A DNA stretch of 64,000 bases, from NCBI RefSeq assembly GCF_036240795.1, contig NZ_CP108454.1, positions 1,302,001 through 1,366,000 of the forward strand, read 5' to 3'. The notes beneath the pieces were generated by a model. That model made no database searches. It was not told the origin of the DNA and saw nothing but the letters and a program-made list of their open reading frames with translations. This stretch comes from Streptomyces sp. NBC_01268 (GTDB lineage: Bacteria > Actinomycetota > Actinomycetes > Streptomycetales > Streptomycetaceae). Positions 51,952-60,089 of the stretch are shown piece after piece. Every line of letters starts with the position of its first letter. The stretch's first letter is position 1. A program made the position numbers and the translations under genes.

Positions 51952-53465
51952 GGGCGTGCGCCTTCCTGGTTCGGGGAGTCGGTGGGGCCTGCGGGGGCGT
52001 CGGGGCCGGCGAGGAGCTGTTCCAGGCGGCCGCGGGTCTCGCTCTGGTCGTGCCGCAGGTAGAGGTTGATCCGGTTGCGGGCGAGGTCGCCGCGGTGCAC
52101 GTACTCGTACAGGTCCTGGCGCTGCCCGAAGCTGTCGCCGGTGAGGTCCCAGGCGAGCCGGAACAGCCGGGACTTGCGGTCCGCCGGGATGTTCTTGCCG
52201 CGCATGTAGCGGTCGAGGTGCGGGCGCAGCCGGGGGTGTGCCAGGTCGTTGGGGGTGGGCTGCATGAGGACGCCGGCCGAGCCGATGTTGCGTACGGCCG
52301 CCAGGGCGCTCGCGGCGACCTCGGCGGACCAGACGCGGGCGGCCGCCGTGTCGCCGGGGGCCAGCAGGCCGCTGTCGGTGGTCGTGGCCCGTGCCTCGGC
52401 GGCGTCGATGAAGTACTCGGTCAGTTCGACGTAGCCGGCCAGCTTGCCGAGCTCCTCCTGCACGTTGCGGAAGCCGTCGACGCCGATGCTCTCGGCGACC
52501 ATGGTGGCGGTGGAGAGCAGGGTGCGGAGGCGTTCCCGGTAGCGGATGTGCCCGATGTACGAGCTCCACGCGTTGATCCGGCCGAGTCCGGTACGGGCCA
52601 GGGCTCCGTCGCGCAGCAGGAACACCCGGTCCCAGGGGACCAGTACGTCGTCGAAGAACAGCATGGCGTCCTGCTCGTCGAAGCGCCGGGCGAGCGGGTG
52701 CTCGTGGCCGAACGGTTCGGCGCCGAACGGCTCCCGGCACAGCGTGATGAGGCCGGGGGTGTTCAGGGGCAGGGCGCACCAGACGACGAACTGTTCGGCG
52801 CTGCGCTGGGTGAAGGACGCGGAGAGGTAGACGAGCACCTCGTGCGCGGTCGGCGCGAGGGTGGTGAGCTGCTTGGCGCCGCGCACCACGATGCCCTTGT
52901 CGTTCTCCTCGATCACCCGCAGGGCGAGGTCGGGGTCGTCCACGGGGTCCGCCGACCGGTCGATCTGCGGGTCGCCGAGCGCGTGGGTGAGGACGAGGTC
53001 GTTGGTGGCGCAGTGGCGGTACCAGGCCTCGGCGTTGGCGCCGAATCCGGGCCGGTTGGCTTCCAGGCGGTGCCGGAAGTCGTAGAGGCCGAGCGCGATG
53101 GACGACATGAAGGCCGGTGAGCGGCCGTGCTGGCCGAGGCTCTCGCGCAGCCAGAGCTCCGCGCTGGCGCGCTGGGCGCGCAGGTCCTCCAGGGTGCGGG
53201 TCGGCTGGTAGGCGCGGCCGAGGGTGAGGCCGCTCTCCGGGTCCTTCCAGGTCATGACCGGGGCGTGCGCGGGGTCGTGCTGGAGGTCGAAGATCCGGGC
53301 GAGTTCGTCGACGGACGGCTTGAACGCGGGGTGGGAGGCGGGGTCGGTGATCCGTTTTCCGTCGAGGTAGAGCTCCCTGCCGTCGTCGAGGCTGGCACGG
53401 TAGGCGTCGCCGGTCCGCACGCCGAGGGGGCCTGTCGTGCCGGTCGTCGTGGTGGGTCGGCTCAT
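51948..53465 (-). CDS. 4-hydroxyphenylacetate 3-hydroxylase (HpaB) family flavin monooxygenase
   Basis: 505 residues. FADH2-dependent ortho-hydroxylase of phenols. N-terminal GVRTGDAYRASLDDGRELYL with TDPASHPAF, the flavin/substrate core ENDKGIVVRGAKQLTTLAPTA, FFDDVLVPWDRVFL and the C-terminal FRNVQEELGKLAGYVELTEY are diagnostic of the HpaB/HpaH/SgcC group, which has acyl-CoA dehydrogenase-like structure. In secondary metabolism these enzymes hydroxylate tyrosine or carrier-bound tyrosyl residues. Its flavin reductase partner is the directly overlapping upstream gene, as in hpaBC operons. Confidence 0.93.
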   Translation of the reverse strand: MSRPTTTTGTTGPLGVRTGDAYRASLDDGRELYLDGKRITDPASHPAFKPSVDELARIFDLQHDPAHAPVMTWKDPESGLTLGRAYQPTRTLEDLRAQRASAELWLRESLGQHGRSPAFMSSIALGLYDFRHRLEANRPGFGANAEAWYRHCATNDLVLTHALGDPQIDRSADPVDDPDLALRVIEENDKGIVVRGAKQLTTLAPTAHEVLVYLSASFTQRSAEQFVVWCALPLNTPGLITLCREPFGAEPFGHEHPLARRFDEQDAMLFFDDVLVPWDRVFLLRDGALARTGLGRINAWSSYIGHIRYRERLRTLLSTATMVAESIGVDGFRNVQEELGKLAGYVELTEYFIDAAEARATTTDSGLLAPGDTAAARVWSAEVAASALAAVRNIGSAGVLMQPTPNDLAHPRLRPHLDRYMRGKNIPADRKSRLFRLAWDLTGDSFGQRQDLYEYVHRGDLARNRINLYLRHDQSETRGRLEQLLAGPDAPAGPTDSPNQEGARP

Positions 53466-54031
53466 GTACGGACTCCAGGTGCGGTGGGCGCCCGGTCCGG
53501 GCGCGGGGGCGAGGGGGGTGTGAGGGGGGTGGGGGCGTGGTAGCCGCCCTCGTGGTAGAGGAGCGGCTGCCCCGTCGGGGCGGCGGCGGCGGCGAGGGGA
53601 AGACCGATGAGGATGCTGTGGTCGCCTCCGGGGAGGACGCTGTGCAACTGGCAGTCGAACCAGGTGAGGCAGTCCTCGACGACCGGGGCTCCGGTGACCT
53701 CCGTGCGGGTCGGCACCCCGCTGAAGGAGCCGGTGGCGCGGCCCGCGCCGGGGGTGGCGAACCGCTGGGAGAGGTGTTCCTGCCCGACCCGGAGCACGCT
53801 GAGCGCGAGTCGGCCGGAGTCGCCGACGGCCTGCACCAGCGGGCTGTGCCGGGTGACCGCCACGCTGATCAGCGGCGGGTTCATGGACAGGGTGACGAAG
53901 GACGAGACGGTCTTGGCGAAGACCTCGTCGCCGGACCGGGTGGTGAGCACGGCGACACCGGTCGCGCAGGTGCGGGCGGCCAGGCGTACGGCATCGGGGT
54001 GGACGGCGTCGGGGTGGACGGGTGCGCTCAT
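53462..54031 (-). CDS. Flavin reductase (HpaC type)
   Basis: 189 residues. Flavin reductase-like domain: TGVAVLTTRSGDEVFAKTVSSFVTLSMNPPLISVAV, GRLALSVLRVGQEHL, and the flavin-binding GGDHSILIGLPL. It would use NAD(P)H to make the reduced flavin for the HpaB hydroxylase encoded next. Both ends overlap neighbours by four bases (ATGA with asnB upstream and hpaB downstream). The C-terminus is Pro-rich and unstructured. Confidence 0.9.
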   Translation of the reverse strand: MSAPVHPDAVHPDAVRLAARTCATGVAVLTTRSGDEVFAKTVSSFVTLSMNPPLISVAVTRHSPLVQAVGDSGRLALSVLRVGQEHLSQRFATPGAGRATGSFSGVPTRTEVTGAPVVEDCLTWFDCQLHSVLPGGDHSILIGLPLAAAAAPTGQPLLYHEGGYHAPTPLTPPSPPRPDRAPTAPGVRT

Positions 54032-55869
54032 CGGAGGGCCACCTTGTAGGCGCGGAGCCATTCGTCGACCTGGAGCAGGTGGTCCAGGCCGCCGACCGGG
54101 TTGGGGGCGGTGCGGGGGCTCGGCAGCGGCCGTCCGTCGCGCAGGGCCGCCCGGACGAGTTCCCGGTCGACCAGGTCGAACACGGGGGCCGCGGAGTCGT
54201 CGAGCAGGTCCCGCACGCGGGCGGTGAGCACCTCGGTGTAGCGCACGGCCGGGGTGGAGGGGTAGCCGCTCTTGGGCCGGTCCACCACCTGCGCGGGCAG
54301 CAGGTCCCGGACGGCCTCGCGGAGCACGCCCTTGGGCGAGCCGCCGAGCGACTTCATCTGCCAGGGGATGTTCCACGCGTACTCGACCAGGCGGTGGTCG
54401 CAGAAGGGCACGCGCACCTCCAGGCCGACGGCCATGCTGACCCGGTCGACGCGGTCGAGCAGCGGGGGGAGCCAGCGGGTCAGCGCGAGGTGGCCGACCT
54501 GCCGCAGGCGCCGTTCGGTGCCGTCCTCGCCGGGGAGTTCGGGGGTCCGGGCGAGGGAGTCGCGGTACTGCTGGGCGGTGTACTCCTCGGGCCGCACCGC
54601 GGCTCTGACGTCCGGGCGCAGCAGCGCGGCGGGGGTCTCGCGGCCGTGCAGCCAGGGGAAGGTGTCGGCGGCGAGGGCCTCGGGGGTGTGGAAGTACGGG
54701 TAGCCGCCGAAGACCTCGTCGGCCGCCTCGCCGGACAGGGCCACCGTGGACTGCCGCCGGACCTCGCGGAACAGCAGGTAGAGCGAGGCGTCCATCTCGC
54801 CCCAGCCCGGCCTGTCCCGGGCGCGGAGCACGGCGTCGCGCGCCTCCAGCAGGTCGTCGTCGGGGATGACGACGCGGGAGTGCCGGGTGCCGAGGTGGTC
54901 GACGACGGCTTGGACGTACGGGGCGTCGTGCGTGGTGCGCCACCGGTCGGGGCGCAGGGCGTCGCCGCTGCCGGGGAAGTCGACGGAGAAGGTGTCGACC
55001 TTGTCGTGGCCGGCCCGGCCGCGGGCGAGGGCGGCGAGCGCGGTGATGGCGCTGGAGTCGATGCCGCCGGAGAGCAGGGTGCACAGGGGGACGTCGCTGA
55101 TCAGCTGGCGTTCCACGGTGTCGGTGAGCAGCTCGCGGATGCGCTCGGTGGTGGTGGCGGCGTCGTCCTCGTGGACGGCGGAGGTCAGCTGCCAGTAGCG
55201 CACCTCGCGGGTGGCGCCGCGGGTGACCCGCAGGAGGTGCCCCGGGCGTACCTCCCGCAGTCCGCGGAACAGGCCGTGTCCGGCGGTGGGTGCGGCGGGC
55301 AGGGCGAAGAGCTCGGCGATGCCCTCGCTGTCGAGCTCGGCCCGGAAGCCGGGGTTGGCGAGGACGGCCTTGGGTTCGGAGCCGAAGATCAGACCCGTGG
55401 CGTACGCGTGGTAGTAGAGCGGCTTGATGCCCAGGTGGTCGCGGACGAGGGTGAGCTCCTCGGTCCGGGTGTCCCAGATGGCGTACGCGTAGATGCCGTT
55501 GAGCCGGCGGGGCGCGTCGGCTCCCCACTGGGTGTGGGCGTGCAGGACGACCTCGGTGTCGGACTCGGTGCGGAAGCGGTGGCCGAGGGACTGGAGTTCG
55601 GCGCGCAGCTCCCGGTAGTTGTACAGCTCGCCGTTGTACGAGAGCACGGCGCGCGGTGCCCGCTCGTCGGCCGTGTCGGTCAGCGGCTGGACGCCGCCGG
55701 CGAGGTCGAGGACGGACAGCCGGCGGTGTCCGAGTGCGGCGTGCGGGGAGAGCCAGGTGCCGCCGGCGTCGGGGCCGCGGCAGATCAGGGTGTCGGTCAT
55801 GGCCCGCACGGTCGGCAGCTCGGCGCGCAGGTCGCGCTGCCAGTCGAGCCAGCCGGTGATGCCGCACAT
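54028..55869 (-). CDS. Asparagine synthase (glutamine-hydrolysing) family amidotransferase
   Basis: 613 residues. N-terminal glutaminase with nucleophile Cys2 (MCGITGWLDW), RGPDAGG, SYNGELYNYREL and TESDTEVVLH; C-terminal synthetase with the PP-loop LLSGGIDSSAI at 267-273, ALSGEAADEVFGGYPYF and VEVRVPFCDHRLVEY. Both active sites look complete, so it can move ammonia from glutamine to an ATP-activated carboxylate. In clusters such enzymes (as OxyD of oxytetracycline) amidate non-aspartate acids. The GGGAGG site and overlap with the preceding stop (TGATG) define the start. A terminal amide on the product is the prediction. Confidence 0.9.
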   Translation of the reverse strand: MCGITGWLDWQRDLRAELPTVRAMTDTLICRGPDAGGTWLSPHAALGHRRLSVLDLAGGVQPLTDTADERAPRAVLSYNGELYNYRELRAELQSLGHRFRTESDTEVVLHAHTQWGADAPRRLNGIYAYAIWDTRTEELTLVRDHLGIKPLYYHAYATGLIFGSEPKAVLANPGFRAELDSEGIAELFALPAAPTAGHGLFRGLREVRPGHLLRVTRGATREVRYWQLTSAVHEDDAATTTERIRELLTDTVERQLISDVPLCTLLSGGIDSSAITALAALARGRAGHDKVDTFSVDFPGSGDALRPDRWRTTHDAPYVQAVVDHLGTRHSRVVIPDDDLLEARDAVLRARDRPGWGEMDASLYLLFREVRRQSTVALSGEAADEVFGGYPYFHTPEALAADTFPWLHGRETPAALLRPDVRAAVRPEEYTAQQYRDSLARTPELPGEDGTERRLRQVGHLALTRWLPPLLDRVDRVSMAVGLEVRVPFCDHRLVEYAWNIPWQMKSLGGSPKGVLREAVRDLLPAQVVDRPKSGYPSTPAVRYTEVLTARVRDLLDDSAAPVFDLVDRELVRAALRDGRPLPSPRTAPNPVGGLDHLLQVDEWLRAYKVALR

Positions 55870-56621
55870 CACGCCTCCCGGGCGGTGGTCGGGGCGGCGG
55901 CCGGGGCGGTGGCCTCCCAGCGGCAGCCGTGTTCGCCGCGGTCCTCGCTGAGCCGGTAGGAGACCTGGTACCCCTTGGCGCGGACGTTCGCGGACATGGC
56001 CCGGGTGCAGTACGTGCACGGCGAGGCGAGCGTGAGGCGGACCCCGTCGCCGCTCCTGGCCTTCTCCCGGTAGTCCCAGATCGCGCAGTGCGTGATGTCG
56101 ACGGCGGCGGTGGTGGCCCCGGTCTCCCGGTCCGTGCTCACCTCGTAGTCCGAGCCGTACAGTTCGGCCTGGCGGGCGATGCGCCGGATGGGGTCGGCGG
56201 CGCCGCCGCCGCGGTCGGGTTCGACCCAGCGGTGGACCTCCGCGTTGGCCGCGGCCCACTCGGCGAGGACGTCCTCGCCGTAGCGGGCGACGAGGAACCG
56301 CTCCATGAGCGCCTGGCCGCGGAAGAAGATCCGCTGCCAGGCCGTCGCGGAGCCGGTGGTGCCGGTGGGCAGGTCGGCGAACATCTCCGCCTGGAGTCCG
56401 AACCAGCCCTCCAGGTCGGCGGCGAGGCCGAGTCCCACCAGGAAGCGGGTCAGCCCGGCCTCGGCCTCGTGCAGCCGCTGCCGCCACAGGGCGGCGCGCT
56501 CCGCGTCCGGCATGGCGGCGAACACGCTCGTCCGGGTCTCGCTGTCGGTGTCGACGGACCGGGGGGCCGCGAGGCCGAGGGCCGGCCCCACCGCTATGCC
56601 CCCGTTGGCCGCTGCACTCAT
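55869..56621 (-). CDS. L-2-amino-thiazoline-4-carboxylate hydrolase-like protein
   Basis: 250 residues. The C-terminal part has the spacing of cysteines and aromatic residues of this family: VDITHCAIWDY, LASPCTYCTRAM and HGCRWEA, after an alpha-helical N-terminal half rich in Leu/Ala. The prototype opens the thiazoline ring on the way to cysteine; homologues in gene clusters have other or unknown jobs. GGGAG stands six bases before the ATG at 56621. It is the first gene of the five-gene operon. Assignment rests on short motifs and is moderate; no catalytic role is claimed. Confidence 0.6.
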   Translation of the reverse strand: MSAAANGGIAVGPALGLAAPRSVDTDSETRTSVFAAMPDAERAALWRQRLHEAEAGLTRFLVGLGLAADLEGWFGLQAEMFADLPTGTTGSATAWQRIFFRGQALMERFLVARYGEDVLAEWAAANAEVHRWVEPDRGGGAADPIRRIARQAELYGSDYEVSTDRETGATTAAVDITHCAIWDYREKARSGDGVRLTLASPCTYCTRAMSANVRAKGYQVSYRLSEDRGEHGCRWEATAPAAAPTTAREA

Positions 56622-56708
56622 CAACTTCTCCCTCTGCGAAACGGTGACCGGGCATCGGGCGCCCGGCCACCGACCACGCTAGGAAGAAGGCCATCCGGTC
56701 AGAACCTC

Positions 56709-56737
56709 CCTTCGGCCCGGATCGGGGCAACCTTCGG
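56709..56737. repeat. CCTTCGG direct repeats, 22-base period
   Basis: Copies at 56709-56715 and 56731-56737, two helical turns apart, about 90-115 bases before the operon start. This spacing is what a dimeric activator touching one face of the DNA would need. Confidence 0.5.
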
Positions 56738-56818
56738 AGCGCGGGGAGGAGCCCCGGGAGACCCGCCGGGAAGCCGCGGGGCGGTGCGCGGGACGGCGCT
56801 CGGGGCGTGCCCGCGGGC

Positions 56819-56862
56819 GGGAAGCGGGTGGGAAGCGGGTGGGAAGCGGGTGGGAAGCGGGT
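56819..56862. repeat. 11-base tandem repeat, four copies
   Basis: GGGAAGCGGGT repeated four times without mismatch (56819-56829, 56830-56840, 56841-56851, 56852-56862). The period is one helical turn, as in SARP-type activator sites, but slippage is an alternative origin. Confidence 0.8.
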
Positions 56863-57027
56863 GGACCGGGCCCGGCGGGCCCGGTCCGGGCGGCCGGGCG
56901 CACGGCCCCCGGTCCGCTGGTCCTTTCGTCGCCCCCGGGTGCTCCCCACGGCTCCCCACGGCTCCCCGGCCGCAGCCGGCGGCGGCCCGGGAGGCGGGGC
57001 CCGGGAGGCGGGGCGCGGGGGACGCGT

Positions 57028-57058
57028 GAGGGCGGGGCCCGTCGCGGACCCCGCCCTC
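57028..57058 (-). terminator. Terminator of the LuxR regulator gene
   Basis: GAGGGCGGGG and CCCCGCCCTC with an 11-base loop, 22 bases beyond the regulator stop. Confidence 0.6.
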
Positions 57059-57080
57059 CGATCGCCGTGCCGGTCGGCCG

Positions 57081-58019
57081 CTACGCCAGGCCCTGGCGCA
57101 GGGCGTAGAGCGCCGCCTTCAGCCGGTCCGGCTGCCGGATCTTGCGCATGGCCCCGGTCAGGTACTTCTTGACCGTCGCGACCGACAGGGAGAGCTCCCG
57201 CCCTATCTCCGCGTTCGACAGCCCACGGGCCAGCATGGCGAGGACGTCCTGCTCGCGTCCCGTCAGTTCGGCCTCGTCCAGAGGCAGTTCGCCCCCGTCC
57301 TCGTCGGCCGGGTGCGGCCCCTCGGCGAACGCGTCGTCCTCCAGCGGCGCCGGCAGGAAGATCGAACCGCCGGCGGCAACGACCGAGATGGCCCGGACCA
57401 CGCAGCTCGGGTCCTGGTCGAGCGGGAAGGCCCCGCTCACCCCGGCCTTGAGCATCCGCGTGACCTGGGCCGCGTTCTCGGGTTTCCGCAGCAGGATGAT
57501 CCGCGCCTGGGCGGCCCCCTTGGAGCGGCGCAGGGAGCGGGCCGTGGCCAGGTCCTTGTGCAGCGCTTCGGACGCGCCGAGCAGCACCACGTCGGGGCGG
57601 TAGCGGGGCATCTCGCGCAGCGCCTGCCACTGGTCCCGCACGGCGCCCACCACCCGGAGGCCCTCGCCCTGTGCCGAGTCGAGCACGCTGCGCAGTCCGG
57701 CGAGGGCGATCGGGTGCCCTCCGGCGAGGAGCACCCGGGCCGCGATCCACGGGGAGTTCGCCGCGCTGTCGTTCCCCGCCGGATTGGACAGCGGGGTCAG
57801 CCGTAACTCGTACCGCTGCGAGTCGAGCACGGCGGCGTCCTCGCGGTACAGCCGCTGGTGCCCGGCGGCGCTGTCGAAGGGATTGCAGGCCTCGGCCTCT
57901 ATCAGTTCCTGTTCCGAGAGCCTCGCCATCTTGAGCAACGGCGAACGCCCGGCACCCTGCTGCGCTCTCCGGTACCCGGCACCTGCTGTGGACCCGATAA
58001 CCATGGTCATTCTGTTCAC
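57081..58019 (-). CDS. LuxR family regulator with atypical receiver domain
   Basis: 312 residues. C-terminal LuxR/NarL helix-turn-helix: LTGREQDVLAMLARGLSNAEI followed by VATVKKYL. The middle domain follows a response-regulator receiver in length and pattern (VLLAGGHPIALAGLRSVLDS to MLKAGVSGAFPLDQDP), but the acidic pair is AGG and the phospho-acceptor site reads VVLLGAS without Asp, so phosphorylation is not expected. About 100 N-terminal residues of unknown type come first. The GTG at 58019 has GGAGG seven bases upstream; ATGs at 58010 and 58004 are alternatives. Likely pathway regulator of the adjacent operon. Confidence 0.82.
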   Translation of the reverse strand: MNRMTMVIGSTAGAGYRRAQQGAGRSPLLKMARLSEQELIEAEACNPFDSAAGHQRLYREDAAVLDSQRYELRLTPLSNPAGNDSAANSPWIAARVLLAGGHPIALAGLRSVLDSAQGEGLRVVGAVRDQWQALREMPRYRPDVVLLGASEALHKDLATARSLRRSKGAAQARIILLRKPENAAQVTRMLKAGVSGAFPLDQDPSCVVRAISVVAAGGSIFLPAPLEDDAFAEGPHPADEDGGELPLDEAELTGREQDVLAMLARGLSNAEIGRELSLSVATVKKYLTGAMRKIRQPDRLKAALYALRQGLA

Positions 58020-58052
58020 TGCTATTCCTCCCCCGCGAGTCATGGGCATCGC

Positions 58053-58071
58053 ATGGATCCTAAACATCCAT
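58053..58071. promoter_or_regulatory. Dyad upstream of LuxR regulator gene
   Basis: ATGGAT and ATCCAT with a seven-base spacer, 34 bases before the start codon, in a stretch clearly more AT-rich than the rest of the window. Confidence 0.4.
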
Positions 58072-58136
58072 TTCAAGCACATCACAGCAGAGCAACGGAA
58101 CGACCGGCCAAGAATATTCACCATCCGAAACGTGGT

Positions 58137-59480
58137 TCACCTCAGGGCGACACCCTTCGTCTCGCGCATTCCGACGTAGACGAGCGTCGAAAGGAGGACA
58201 AGGCCGGAGACATACCACCCGAACCAGCCCGCGTGGCCCCGGTCGATCAGGGCCGTCGCGAGGTACGGGGCGGTGCCGCCGAAGGCGGCGACCGTGAGCG
58301 CGTACGGGACGCCGACGCCCGTGGTGCGGACGGAGGCGGGGAACAGCTCGGCCATGACCGCGCCGCTGACGGCGGTGTACCCGGTGAGCAGCACCATGCC
58401 CGCGCACGAGATCAGCAGCAGGCTCCAGAAGGAGTCCCGCAGCAGCCCGAGGAGCGGGACGGTCAGCACCGTGAACCCCACCCCGAAGGTGATCAGCAGC
58501 GGCTTGCGGCCCACCCGGTCCGACAGCAGGCCGGCCAGCGGCTGGAGGACGATGAAGAACGCCAGCGAGACGGTGCTCGCGGTGAGCGCCGTGCCCGGGG
58601 CGAGGCCCACGACGAGGCGCGCGTAGGTGGGCAGGAAGGTGGTCCAGGTGTAGAAGACGACCGTGGCCCCGAGCGTCATGCCGACGACGAGGGCCGCTTC
58701 CCTGGGATTGCCGCGCAGGAAGTCGAAGGGGCGCGGCCGGGCGGTCTCCCGCACCGCCGACGGGAGGGTCTCCTCGGTCCCGTGCCGGATCCAGAGCCCC
58801 GCCACGCAGGCGAGGGCCCCGATGCCGAAGGCGACGCGCCAGCCCCAGGCGTGCATCTGGGCCGTGGTGAGCTGCCAGGCGAGCAGGGCGGCGACACCGG
58901 AGGCGAGGAGCTGCCCGAGGTTCCCGCTGACGTAGGCGACGCTGGAGTAGAGACCGCGGCGGCCGGCCGGGGCGGACTCGACCGCGAAGACCGCGGACAC
59001 CGTCGATTCGCCGCCCACGGAGAGCCCCTGGGCGAGCCTGATGACGACGAGCAGCACCGGGGAGGCCACCCCGATCTGCTGGTACGTGGGCAGCGCGGCC
59101 ATGGCCAGCTGACCGGCCCCCATGAGCGTGATCGTCGTCGCCATCGCGGTCCGGCGGCCGCGCCGGTCGGCGAGCACGCCGATGAGCAGTCCGCCGACGG
59201 GGCGGGCCGCGAAGCCCACCGCGAAGACCGCGAAGGTGTTGAGCGCGAGGACGGCCGGGCCGCCGCCGGGCGGGAAGATCCGGTCGGCGAAGTAGACCGA
59301 CAGGTACGCGTACGCGAGCCAGTCGTACCACTCGGCCACGTTCCCCGCGGAGGCCGCGAGCAACTGGCGGCGCCCGAGCGGCACCGGTGGGGACGGCGCG
59401 GACGACACGGGCGGAGCCGGCGGCGCCGACTGCGCGGGCGGAGCGGGTGACGACGGCTCCGGCGGGGATTCGGCTCTCAT
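58137..59480 (-). CDS. MHS family MFS transporter (shikimate/alpha-ketoglutarate permease-like)
   Basis: 447 residues. After a Pro/Ser-rich cytoplasmic start comes the metabolite:H+ symporter opening AGNVAEWYDWLAYAYLSVYF, then ARPVGGLLIGVLADRRGRRTAM, RLAQGLSVGGESTVSAVF, AWGWRVAFGIGAL and LSDRVGRKPLL, all typical of ShiA, KgtP and ProP relatives. The group imports organic acids and osmolytes. Beside extra shikimate-pathway genes a shikimate-like acid is tempting but unproven. GGAGGG lies nine bases before the ATG. It stands upstream of the LuxR gene on the same strand, separated by 117 AT-rich bases. Confidence 0.87.
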   Translation of the reverse strand: MRAESPPEPSSPAPPAQSAPPAPPVSSAPSPPVPLGRRQLLAASAGNVAEWYDWLAYAYLSVYFADRIFPPGGGPAVLALNTFAVFAVGFAARPVGGLLIGVLADRRGRRTAMATTITLMGAGQLAMAALPTYQQIGVASPVLLVVIRLAQGLSVGGESTVSAVFAVESAPAGRRGLYSSVAYVSGNLGQLLASGVAALLAWQLTTAQMHAWGWRVAFGIGALACVAGLWIRHGTEETLPSAVRETARPRPFDFLRGNPREAALVVGMTLGATVVFYTWTTFLPTYARLVVGLAPGTALTASTVSLAFFIVLQPLAGLLSDRVGRKPLLITFGVGFTVLTVPLLGLLRDSFWSLLLISCAGMVLLTGYTAVSGAVMAELFPASVRTTGVGVPYALTVAAFGGTAPYLATALIDRGHAGWFGWYVSGLVLLSTLVYVGMRETKGVALR

Positions 59481-59831
59481 CGGTACGTCCCTCCGGGGCG
59501 GCATTCGGCAACGGGCCGCGGAGCACCGCCGGCCGGAGCGTGAATTCCCGGACGCGGGCAACCGCACGAAATCCGACCGCCCAGCCTTGCATGCGGTGCA
59601 CCTAATGCCGCGCTCGCCCGCCGAGATATGTCAACTGCGACGGATTCGACGTCGCCGGACGCGTCGGAGATGGCGGAAAATCCACCCCGTCGAGGGTCCG
59701 GAGAAATGGCCGGAAAGGCGGGAATCGAAGCGCGGGATCCGGCGTGATTTCAGGGTCGGTCCGGCGCGGCGGCGGTGCGGGTCGACCGGCTTCACCCCCG
59801 CCGGGAAATGGCTTGATGCTGACTACACCGA
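59481..59831. other. Intergenic region at the right border of the cluster
   Basis: 351 bases without a gene I can support, more AT-rich than average. On the minus strand a consensus-like -35 TTGACA (59634-59629) points toward the MHS transporter gene, but no good -10 follows at normal spacing. No attachment site or mobile-element remnant was seen. Confidence 0.35.
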
Positions 59832-60053
59832 TCAGCCCCAGGTCCCGGGCAGGGTGTCCTGCTCGACCTCGTGGCGGCGGGTGCGGATGTCCGGGCCCGG
59901 CGGGTGCAGCTTGGCGTCGCAGGCCGGGCCGAGACCGGTGCGGCGGGATGCGGCACCGGTCAGCGGGCGCCCGCACAGGCGGCACCACACCCGGCCCGGC
60001 GCCGGCCGCTCCTCGGCGGAATCGATCTCGATTGCCAGTGGTTCGTCTCCCAT
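59832..60053 (-). CDS. Small zinc-ribbon-like protein (DUF6011-like)
   Basis: 73 residues. The core VWCRLCGRPLTGAASRRTGL-GPAC has cysteines spaced C-x2-C-x14-C with a fourth ligand unclear, the pattern of the short DUF6011 proteins of actinobacteria. Charged tails lie on both sides. ATG at 60053 is used; an ATG at 60071 would add six residues. It is divergent from the glutathione peroxidase gene with 36 bases between starts. Function unknown; a structural zinc site is inferred. Confidence 0.6.
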   Translation of the reverse strand: MGDEPLAIEIDSAEERPAPGRVWCRLCGRPLTGAASRRTGLGPACDAKLHPPGPDIRTRRHEVEQDTLPGTWG

Positions 60054-60089
60054 GCTGAGATCAAACCCCATGCACCTGAGGAGCTGTCC

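Larger units (their letters stand above)
56622..57080. other. Promoter region of the AtcB-like/AsnB/HpaBC operon
   Basis: 459 bases without a gene. It contains 7-base direct repeats 22 bases apart (56709-56737), a four-copy 11-base tandem repeat (56819-56862), two copies of GGCTCCCCAC near 56940-56960 and the LuxR gene terminator (57028-57058). The region separates the end of the LuxR regulator gene from the start of the biosynthetic operon. Confidence 0.55.

Noticed and set aside
43886..59480. NRPS, PKS, RiPP precursor or chorismate-consuming core enzyme in the cluster
   Set aside because: Looked for adenylation, ketosynthase, anthranilate/isochorismate synthase and small precursor-like frames; none is supported.
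59481..59831. Integration or attachment site at the cluster border
   Set aside because: No tRNA gene, direct repeats or integrase remnant; only lower GC.
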